The notes under the pieces are model-generated. The model ran no database searches and had not been told where the DNA came from. It saw only the letters and a list, made by a program, of their open reading frames with translations. Below, one piece after another: positions 55,582-64,000 of a DNA stretch of 64,000 nt (its first letter is position 1; each line of letters opens with the position of its first letter). The translations under genes and the position numbers were made by a program. Source of the DNA: Takakia lepidozioides (taxonomy: Eukaryota > Streptophyta > Takakiopsida > Takakiales > Takakiaceae); NCBI GenBank assembly GCA_030704615.1, contig CM060731.1, positions 50,716,001-50,780,000 on the forward strand, written 5' to 3'.

Positions 55582-56600
55582 GAAAAAGCCACACTTTGCG
55601 ATTGTGGTTGTCGCACCCTCGTGAAGGATCTTTAAAAAGCTCATGCCAACTCTGTTCAATGATTCAAATTCAGGGCTGAGTCTGATGAGAGGGCAAAACA
55701 GGCTGAAATAGGTCGAAGAAGAACCTGTGCCCTCACCACATTGTCCTCGACCTTGTGTCATGACCCATAGAGGATTTGACTGAACATGAACCCAAGATTA
55801 CCTCTTGTGTGTGCTGCTTGTGTCTGTAGTTAGGTAATGTCGGATTGGTCAGTGAGAACCTGCACCACGGTGCAGCTGAGCAGGCAGACATTGAGACACG
55901 CCCTGCTAAGACCAAGCTGACTCTCCCAAGAACCTTGTAAACATCAGGAAGAATATCAAATCATGGTACTAACAGGAGCCAACAACCCACATTTGCAGGA
56001 TGGACAAACTTCTTCACATCATACATTAAGAAAAAGCCGCACTTTGCGATTGCGGTTGTCACACCCTCGTGAAGGATCTTTAAAAAGCTCATGCCAGCTC
56101 TGTTCAATGATTCAAATTCAGGGCTGAGTCTGATGAGAGGGCAAAACAGGCTGAAATAGGTCGAAGAAGAAGGTGCCCTCACCACATTGTCATCGACCTT
56201 GTGTCATGACTCATGGAGGATTTGACTGAACATGAACCCAAGATGACCTCTAGTGTGTGTTGCTTGTGTCTGTAGTTAGGTACTGTCGGATTGGTCAGTG
56301 AGAACCACCACGGTGCAGCTGAGTGGGCAGAGATTGAAACACGGCCTACTAAGACCAAGCTAACTCTCCCAAGAACCTTGTAAACATCAGGAAGAATACC
56401 AAATCATGGTACTAACAGGAGCCAACAACCCACATTTGTAGGATGGACAAACTTCTTCACATCTTACATTAAGAAAAAGCCACACCTTGCGATTGCGGTT
56501 GTCCCACCATCGTGAAGGATCTTTTAGAAACTCATGCCAGCTCTGCTCCATGCTGTAAAATCAGGGCCGAGTGGGTAGAGATTGAAACATGGCCTGCTAA
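55537..56600. repeat. Tandem repeat, about 445 bp, 2.4 copies
   Basis: ACCCACATTTGCAGGATGGAC occurs at 55537, 55986 and (TTTGTAGG) 56428, giving periods of 449 and 442 bases. The first unit overlaps the last codons of the ParB-like gene. The minus strand keeps a similar reading frame in units 1 and 2 (FLKILHEG, AKCGFFLMYDVKKFVHPANV), so part of the repeat may derive from a gene. The segment with gctgagtctgatgagagggc resembles 15.79 and 23.65 kb. Confidence 0.85.
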
Positions 56601-57130
56601 GACGAAGCTGACTCTCCCAAGAATGGCGGGCTCCCAGCCGAAACCTCCTCGCACACATACCCTAGCGTTTCTAGGGTTGCTTGCTCCAGATGCGAAGGTT
56701 GATCCAACTGCCGGCCTCCCATGCATGTTTGCCCTCTCTCCCGCTCGCTCGCTCTAAGTCCCAACCCTCTCTCTCTCTCCCTTCCGCTCGCTCTAAGTCT
56801 CTTCACGCTACCGTGATGGGCAACTTTTTAAGTTTTTTAACCTTTTTGTAAACCCTAAGAGCCCATCTTTGATTTTTTTTCTTTTTTTTTTTTTTCTTGA
56901 AGGAAACCACATGCCCTTGAGGAGGGGGGGAAATTCACCCGCCTTCATTTATGGGCCATAAGACGTACAAGACGATCAACGCCCAGACATACCGTCACCA
57001 ACAATCCCACACACGGGATAAGGCAGCGGGTTTGAACCCCAAACCACCAGGGCGACCGATGTGTTTTTTGTTTTTTCTTAAATTCATTCTAGTGGTCAGA
57101 GTCTCCGTTTTTTCAAAATATAAATACTCA
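56600..57130. other. No gene recognised
   Basis: CT-rich stretch (56.73-56.80 kb), a T-run near 56.88 kb, and a short string (gatgggcaactttttaagttttttaacctttttg) related to 5.35 and 27.51 kb. Confidence 0.4.
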
Positions 57131-57501
57131 TATATTATACATATAACCAAAAAAGCATGTGTCGACACGTGCAGTCATGTAGTGATTCATCCATGTGATG
57201 ATATGGCAGAATGCATTAGAGCGAGAGTCATGAAGTCATATGTCTTTCTAGCAATATACACACGTCATTCCAGTGTAGCCATGACCGTGACTAGTAGTCA
57301 TATCTGCCATGCCAATATTCGTGGTCAAACATGTTTGACCTGTGTTGCGCAGAGTCCGGAGCCATGCAGTTGCATATTCGCCTTCCCCAGACCTGCATTA
57401 TGACTTCAAAAGCATTTTACGACTGCAAATGGCATTTTTGCCACAAATCTGTCATGACTGCGCACCCATGGGAGTCATAAAAGCCGCAATCTGTTGTAGT
57501 G
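57130..57501. mobile_element. Right end of another CACTA-like element
   Basis: Ends GCAATCTGTTGTAGTG at 57501; the reverse complement CACTACAACAGATTGCGGCTT shares 13 terminal bases with the left end at 22672. Upstream are GTCATGA / GTCATAT subterminal words as in the 22.7-28.6 kb element. The left terminus was not found. Confidence 0.65.
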
Positions 57502-58400
57502 AGAGCCAGCACCCACAAGAGTACCAATGAGCCACTCTGGTTTGATAACTACAAGAAACCTGCATGGGTATTTGGTCAACTGGCTGGAGTAGAGCAGTTC
57601 ACCGGTGGATGGTTGAAACACCTGCAGGTGAAATCCAGGGAATCTGTGAGAACTACATGGACATGTTGGGAACTCGTAGATGACTTGGGAGCAGTTTTTA
57701 ATGGCGAGAACGTTTTTGTGTTAAAAATTTATTTAAAATAATAATTATAATAATTATTTAAAAATTTATTTTTTAATAAAAAAAAAACCCCTTTGATCTA
57801 ATTTAAATGATTTAGAGCCTAATTGGTCATATCTTTGTCAAATGGACTCCGTTTGGCTCAGTTTTTGGGGGGATAGCTGCAGAAAGGGGAAATCTACATA
57901 CTCAGACCTAATTTTAGTTTTTAGGACTCTGCTAAAAATCTATGGAATTTTTTGAGTGTGAGTGTGCGATGAAATATCCACAATTCTGTTTCTAGAACCT
58001 GTTGTGGTCTACATGAGAGACAAATCTGTGGATGTCCTCCTTGTATGGCTGGGGGAAATGAGGACGTAATTGAAGGGCAGATCTCTTCTCTTAGCCTGTG
58101 CACACAAGGGGACAAGATTTATGTTTCTCAAGGGACTTAGACTGATTTGAGTGGAGAGGAGTTGGACGAGTTGATTGCATACTGGGAGTCAGGCATTAGC
58201 AGTAGACAACACACTGCTATAGTTGGCGTTGAGGGCCTCAATATTGCTTTGGACAGTCAGAACTCTGTTGGAGCCAGCAGTTTTGTAGCTATAGGTGAAA
58301 TACCAAAGTGGGTGAAAGCTAGGTTTGGAACACAGCCAAAGACAGCCCCAGGGACCAAGGTGTTTAGCCACAAGGCCGTGGTGTACTGGAGCAGATGAGT
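57502..58400 (+). pseudogene. Unrecognised ORF and fragment
   Basis: 57532-57590 reads NYKKPAWVFGQLAG, a string related to the repeat at 23.74 kb (-). After AT-rich DNA, an open stretch at 58147-58398 reads GEELDELIAYWESGISSRQH and GEIPKWVKARFGTQPKTAPG and ends TGA. Protein-like but unidentified, with no splice or start context. Confidence 0.3.
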
Positions 58401-58617
58401 AGGAGCTATACAAGTTTGTGCAATCAGACATGGTTGCAGCCGGACACGTTCTACACGGGGCAACCACGAGCGGGGGTTCATTAGCAATGAAAAGTTTGTT
58501 CTGCTTGAAGGAGATGCAGTTATTCGCAATGAGGACTCCCGCAATCGTCTCAAAGCAACGACGCAATGGCGTGAGCGCGTGAGCGTCATGTCAGCATGCT
58601 GATGTGGCGGTAAATGA

Positions 58618-58649
58618 TGACGTGGCACTGTCCGTCATCTGCCACGTCA
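58618..58649. repeat. Perfect 10-bp stem hairpin, TGACGTGGCA ... TGCCACGTCA
   Basis: Arms 58618-58627 and 58640-58649 with a 12-base loop. 12 bases upstream of it is the palindrome TCAGCATGCTGA (58591-58602 area). Shares ACGTGG words with 34.73-34.86 kb. Confidence 0.7.
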
Positions 58650-59120
58650 GCATTAACATGCGCCGCCTATAACCGTGGATGGTCCTATGACCGTGGAATT
58701 AATGCAGGGAATCTTGCCTAAATAGAATCAAGACGAGCGTTGAGGCCTACAATTGCAGCATCCAACATTGTGCAATTACAAATGCTTGTTTCACTTTTAC
58801 AATTACGAGGATGAAAAAATATCCTCACAAAGTGTGCGCCATAAAGGCTGCCACGGGAAGACCTTCCTCCCTCCTCAAATAACAATGAGAGTTAGGATCA
58901 TCTTCAAAAGATGATTGTACTGCATAGCGACAACAAGACATGTAGACTTCGAATGGTGCAATGACAAATGTGCACTACCTAAAAGTTGTCACTCAGAGCT
59001 CACTCCGTATAGTTGGAGGCCATATCATTGCACCGCCAACGAATTACGTGAATTACACATTTCAAATCATGGTCGTCCACATACCACATTGCATAGTTGA
59101 TGCTACCCATGTGTTGTATC
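58650..59120. other. No gene recognised
   Basis: Region downstream of the minus-strand MULE/SWIM gene. It may include its 3' UTR and element terminus, but no terminal repeat was identified. Confidence 0.4.
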
Positions 59121-59123
59121 CCG

Positions 59124-62002
59124 CTACAAAAGAGTATCGACCTCGTTGAAACTCATAGTGGCCTGGTGAATGAAGTTGTCATGTTTGGGATCGCAAACCA
59201 TCCTCTTCAAAAATATGAAATACAAATGTTTGCAGGGTATGAATTTACCTCTCTTGCCCAAACTGGTTGATATCATATTCACAAAATCAGGACATGTGCA
59301 ATTGGGGAAATTGGAAACCGTGATGTCGTAGGTCCTGTCATGAACAACAGATGTGGAAGTGATGATTGTGAATACCCGACCATATCCTGGATCGGGTACT
59401 TCCGTGGTGCTTCCAACACGAGCTTGGAGCATTCTTGCGGACTCCACTTTGCCAAAGTGTTCAGCGGTTGGAGGGGAAACGCCGAACAAGCTTTCCATCT
59501 CGTTTGGTTGACCACAAGTCAGGATTTGCCAGGGGGGACCCGGGAGGACGCAGAAGTAGTAGCACATGCATGGAGTTGGGGTTGTCTCGCAAGGGAAAAA
59601 CCTGCCTCCTCCAGCATTTCAATCTCCTGAAAGCTGAGATGTGTTCCCACCTTCACGGGCCAAACGGTTGGAGGAGATGGCTTCATCACTACGGAAGGAC
59701 GCACAGTTCCATGCACACATCTGGCACAATCATCTGTGCAGAATCAGAACTTGTGGTTCTTGGCTTCTGGTTGACCGTATGGACGCATCAAGCCCGTGAA
59801 AGTCGGAGCAGGAGTTCGGGCACCACCTCTGGATATAGATGAAGTACACTTCTCGAAATTAGTTGCCCTGATCGCTGTACATTTCACACGAGACCCTACA
59901 CTTGTGCGTTCTATGTGCCAAACGTGGTCGGGGCATGCGGACTCAAGCACATCAAGGGGGTTGTTTCTCTCCTGCACCATTTTCAGTGACACTGTTTGAT
60001 GCTGGAGCTTGTCGTCGTGTTGGAGGTTCCTCCACAATGGAGGTTCCGGACATGGAGCTGTTATGCAAGGGAACACGAGGCTTCGAGAAGTTATCACGGT
60101 CTGCCCTGTGGGAATTTGAATCCGAACCAGGTGGAGTGTTCAATTTCCTCTTACAGGAGCCGAATCTCTCCTCCTTTTCAAGATGTGGAACTCTAGAAAC
60201 AAGTGGCGTTCCCTGGGCATACATGCTCACCGCCCGTGCTATCTTGATTGGATCCCCATATCTGTTTGCAGCACGCAACATCAACTCCCATTTGTCCGGA
60301 CCCTTGCCACCAACCCCACCTCGTAAGAAATCACGGTATCGGGTTTGTTGTTGCAAGGCACGTATCAAATCATCTGTTGTTGCCACATACAAATCCCGAC
60401 CTCGTTTCCCAGACTGCTGCAACCATGCGTTGTGCACAGTTTCTGCCAAATTGCAAGATGACATGTCCACCATTTCCTCAATGAACATGTTCTGCAAAGT
60501 GCAGAACCACACTTCAAAATAGTGAACAGAAAACAACATAAAGAAAGCGAGGACACAATAAAATGGAAAGCAAATGTATGAAAAAACAATAAATATAAGC
60601 CTCGTACCAATGGCATGGCTGCTCCCCACTGTCTATACCGGAAGTGCCAAAACGCCAGCCAATCTTCCAATGCTCTCATACTCTCAAGTGATGCAGCTCC
60701 AAAAGAGAACCACCAGGCACAAATTGTCTGGAACAAAGTGTCCGCCTCCTTCATTGTTCTAGCATCTTTGTACTCTTTGCACAATTTACGGTGCTGAGTC
60801 TGCATCTCTGGTTTGATGTCCGACTTTGTATGTTTTTCCAGAGATTGTGTCCAATGGAATAGACATGTACGCTCTCTTCCTCGCATTGGAACTTTTTGGT
60901 CGCCCGATCCGAAGACAATACGAACAGCATTGAAATTTGCTTGAGCACTATCCGCCATGAAACCTGCAAAATTTGGAGATGGCAGCCCATGACACGTATC
61001 AGGGAATTCCACATGAGCTTCTGGGATTCCGTATCCTCGGATTGCATGTCACAAACTGCAATTGTCATAACTCGTTGGTACACTGGATCGTAGACATGAC
61101 AAGCCATTGTTGTCCAATCCTTTACTCATTTCACATGATCAAACATAAGAAAACAGTTCTGCAAGTCCCCAGTCTTCTGCATCCGCTTCACGAGGCTAAC
61201 CCCACTGCCCTCCCCAACAGTCGACATTTTGAAAAGAAAAACTTTGATGGTACCTTGACCTAGGAATACATTGTCCTGGATGTAATCGTACTTGCTCACT
61301 CGTTTTTATTCCAAAATATTGTCTATGTAGCCTCTGATCCCCATTCTCAATGCATTGATCTGATGCCGAATGTTCGGTGAACTTAAAGTGGAGAAATGAT
61401 CCATGACCAGGTCCAATGCTGCACCGTCAAGTTTAGTCCCCACATAATCCCCTTCACTCAAAATATGGCTTTCCAAGAAGGACTTGCTTGCACCAAGAGC
61501 AATTGCAGATGTTGTTGCGGATGGGTTTCTCCCGAACTCCTGTTTAATCAACCTCGATACTGTCTCAACACTCTCCCTGTAATCCCCCTTCGAGACAGGA
61601 TGGTTATGGAATCCGAAATGCACACAAGCTCTTGTCATTGTTTTCAAACGGTGGACAACATAGTACATTCTTGCTCCGCAAAGCGCCAAGCAGGATGGCA
61701 CAAGTTTGCAGAATTTGCAGACGAAAGTGTTTGCCGGTGGAGGGGCAGTCCCAGGCTGAAATGGATTTTCCGCCAGACCCTCCCATTCGCTTTGATTATG
61801 AACCCCAGACTGAAGAAAGTGTCTGCAATTCAAATTATCACACCTAAGGTGTCCATTGCAAACTGTCCTCCTGAAAACAAGCTTGTCATCATTCTGAATA
61901 TTGGATGTTTTTGTTCTGCACCACGGGTGCCCGTCGTGTTTCTTGTCCATTCCATGCATCATGATTGTTACACCTCCAACGCTGCCTTTCCTGAAAGACA
62001 GC
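59124..62002 (-). pseudogene. MULE transposase with C-terminal SWIM zinc finger (right copy)
   Basis: Minus strand, 3' half of a multi-exon gene. An exon starts at 62002 (acceptor ctttttcag) and reads GMDKKHDGHPWCRTKTSNIQ, CNGHLRCDNLNC, FVCKFCKLVPSCLALCGARM (zinc-binding N-part), VVHRLKTMTRACVHFGFHNH. The core follows: MACHVYDPVYQRVMTIAVCD, GFMADSAQANFNAVRIVFGS, CLFHWTQSL, then SLESMRALEDWLAFWHFRYR ending at a donor (ATTG|GTACGA, about 60609). The next exon, from about 60500, reads MFIEEMVDMSSCNLAETVHN and TRYRDFLRGG. The C-terminal SWIM finger (FPNCTCPDF ... PCKHLYFIF) lies at about 59300-59200 and the end at 59124. Stops at about 61309 and 61130 and a frameshift near 61010 show it is dead. 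The upstream exons are methyltransferase-like. Confidence 0.8.
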
Positions 62003-62077
62003 CTGAAAAAGTTATTACTGTAACTTTGATGTTATTGAGAAATTGAGTATGGCTCCCAAAGAGGGTTTAGCACTTAC

Positions 62078-63956
62078 TCACATGAAAAGTCGTTGTCGAC
62101 CTGCTTATCTTCGGGATCGTCATCATTTCGAATTTGAATCCGATCAGTCTGTGTGCCTGAAGTGGAGTCAAACAAAAGGGGGAGGAGCACTGTGTTGTAG
62201 AGGTCAGAATCACCCTTCATGCCAAAAAGGCTTCTTCCGCCTGCCTTGCATGCATGGTAAGTTGCTCCTGCACCACACAGGAGGACATGAACAGTTTGGT
62301 GGGGGGGATTTAAGCAGATGAAACTGTTGAAAGAAAACCAATTCGGAAGGGAAAGAACGAACCTGTGGACACAGAAAGATCGACCACCCGTGCAGAGCGG
62401 TGGCTGCATGACTCCAGCAGTATTTGCATGAACGCTGGGGACTTTTCCTTTGCACCTCTCCAGGGAGTGCCATCTGGTCTCTTCAGAGTCTGACTGAACT
62501 GCATGAAGTTGTACAAAATGTCATCGACATGGGGCTCATAGGGTGGCTTGACGAAACAACCCTGGTCAGAAATCTCAAAGCTGCGGATGGAGGATGGTGT
62601 CTTTGAGGTGCGAATCCTTCGCAGGCAGATCGCCTTGAACATCCTCGTCTGCCAAAGATAACAGGTTAGTGTGGTAAACACAATGTATAGTGGAAGTGTG
62701 TACATCGGCTATTCAGAACTCAAACACAAAAAAATCATTTTTATCACGAATCGGTGATGATCGTTGTCGATCATAATAGATTCTACTAGAGTGGAGCTGC
62801 AGAGAACATTGAAACTCATCATGAAAGCACAAGCAGAAGGGAGACGGCATACCAGCTGACCAGGGAAACCCCCTTTCACAAGGTAGAGGCTGTTCACACA
62901 ATTCCATGTGTGCAAAACTTCAAACCCTGAAGACTTGAGGTATGATGCCAATGCCCGACGACTATCATTGTCACATGACTGAAAAAGCAGAAGTGTCCCT
63001 GCATCAGAGAGAAAGTTATTACAGAACCCGAACACCCAACTCCAGTAGTTGTCCTCAAATTTGTTCCAGCCTGGCGTCTTGCCCTTTGGAAGAACTTCTG
63101 GCACAGCCTGGCCATCCGGAATGTCGAGAATGACAATGTCGGCCGCATAAGTTTTCTGCACACCGCACACGAAGGTGGGACCTGTGCTCACTTGCAACAG
63201 ACATGTTTTTTATAAGAACGAAAGCAAGAATGTTTTCAAAGAACGAGACTGAAATACTGCCAACGAAACTTTCAGAGAAAAAGGAAAGAAACTGGAATTC
63301 TCACCAGATTGAGGAATGAGATTATATTGTCCCAGGTAGGCGATGGCACCCCAGTGTATCCTCTCTTTCGATTCTGCATCATCGATAGCCAACCCTCATT
63401 AACAATTTTCATCTCTCCTGCCGAATCAGAACGGGAAGGGTGTGGCTTGGCATCGAACACGCACTGAACAGTGCGGGTATATCTTCCAGCAGTAAAGTCC
63501 TGCCCACTCTCCATCTCCTTTTCTTTCTCCTTCCCCTTGTCCTTTTCCTTCTCTTTGGACTTGTCTTTGTCCTTTGGCTTTGCTGGTGAGATGGCTATGA
63601 CATCAACAACCTTGTCTTTTGGTTTGCGGCCCGCCTTCTTTCCCTTTTGCGGCGTTCCCTGAGCATCAGGCTCCTTGGCAGCCAATGTTGCTATGTTTCG
63701 TTGGTACTCTTCGTCAGTCAAAGGCGCCAACATCTCAGCGTTATTGTTCAAGTATTTCATATGCTGTTCTTGAAAGGTCGTGTGCTCCGGTGGGCAGTCA
63801 AGGTACCACCCACAGTCTCTGAAGTGAGAAGGACTCCAGTCCTTCAATATCCCTGCAGTATACATGGTTGGATCGTTTGCAGGGTCCGACCACATGTCAA
63901 GATAGTCTGGAATTCCGCTCAGGTGATTTCCTTCCATAAGCACATATTTCGTGTAC
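62078..63956 (-). pseudogene. Beta-class N4/N6 DNA methyltransferase-like exons spliced to the MULE transposase
   Basis: Minus strand, four exons: 63956-63305, 63190-62853, about 62648-62363, 62267-62078, all with GT-AG borders. Exon 1: YTKYVLMEGNHLSGIPDYLD, CGWYLDCPPEHTTFQEQHMK, a Lys/Glu-rich linker (KPKDKVVDVIAISPAKPKDK), then in a frame shifted by one base near 63385 WGAIAYLGQYNLIPQS. Exon 2: KTYAADIVILDIPDGQ, then FCNNFLSDAGTLLLFQS and SGFEVLHTWNCVNSLYLVKG. Exon 3: KPPYEPHVDDILYNFMQF, SARVVDLSVSTG. Exon 4: ATYHACKAGGRSLFGMKGDS. The catalytic-motif position precedes the AdoMet-binding motif I, the beta-class order. DIPDG replaces the catalytic (D/S/N)PP(Y/W) tetrad, and motif I lacks the usual FxGxG, so activity is doubtful. 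Exon 4 ends GA|GTAAGT and joins in phase to the transposase exon at 62002; without splicing a TAA follows immediately. Confidence 0.6.
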
Positions 63957-64000
63957 CTGAAAAAAGGAGATAAATCCCAACCCACAAAAGCGCTCAGTGA

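Noticed and set aside
62078-62267. Exon 4 as the natural end of a separate methyltransferase gene (TAA right after GAG)
   Set aside because: Not fully excluded. However, the stop coincides with a consensus GTAAGT donor, and splicing to the next acceptor keeps phase with the transposase, so the fusion reading was preferred.
1-64000. tRNA, rRNA, CRISPR array, riboswitch
   Set aside because: Scanned by eye for characteristic strings and regular spaced repeats; none was seen. The tandem repeats present lack spacers.

Overview
This is a eukaryotic nuclear window from a land plant. It has spliced genes with GT-AG introns, PPR (plant organelle RNA-binding) gene fragments, a plant-type beta-galactosidase fragment, and Ty1-copia, Ty3-gypsy, hAT, MULE and CACTA elements. 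The family mix (MULE/SWIM transposases, abundant PPR-like fragments, GATCCCC-rich filler DNA) would suit a seed-free plant such as a fern or lycophyte, but that is inference. I see no tRNA, rRNA, CRISPR or bacterial operon. Nearly everything is transposable-element (TE) DNA; only one long, undamaged ORF looks like a possible host gene (33.3-34.2 kb).

Layout. 0.9-3.6 kb (-): decayed MULE transposase preceded by a SWIM module. 4.2-5.6 kb: 18-bp tandem repeat and PPR fragments. 6-10 kb: mostly unassigned, a few exon-like islands. 10.3-12 kb (+): Myb/SANT (trihelix) gene of TE type. 13.7-14.6 kb (+): gypsy integrase and gag scraps. 16.4-21.8 kb: TE-like genes, with Ulp1-like protease and other exons on - and a BED-finger gene on +. 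22,672-28,578: a CACTA element bounded by CAA target duplications that carries PPR and beta-galactosidase (GH35) gene fragments. 28.8-30.6 and 45.1-46.0 kb: inverted copies of a G/C-rich repeat, each abutting GACTAACGA. 30.6-32.0 kb: gypsy fragments. 33.3-34.2 kb (+): intact ORF with a SUMO-interaction-like motif. 35.6-43.3 kb (+): a large Ty3-gypsy element with a C5-cytosine methyltransferase between protease and reverse transcriptase and a PHD finger after integrase. 44.3-45.0 kb: a second integrase-PHD fragment. 46-46.9 kb: hAT. 47.8-52.2 kb: a copia element split by a 712-bp TIR element and carrying an inverted RNase H segment. 54.3-55.6 kb (+): spliced ParB-like gene. 55.5-56.6 kb: about 445-bp tandem repeats. 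59.1-64 kb (-): a spliced gene whose exons encode a beta-class DNA methyltransferase-like module joined in phase to a MULE/SWIM transposase.

Two systems stand out. One is a gypsy polyprotein with its own DNA-methylating enzyme and a probable histone-reading finger. The other is a DNA transposon gene that fuses a methyltransferase-like module, and possibly a ParB-like module, to a MULE transposase. Both copies here carry stops or frameshifts, so these are relics, but the domain architectures can be read. All domain calls were made by eye from motifs; no database was searched.
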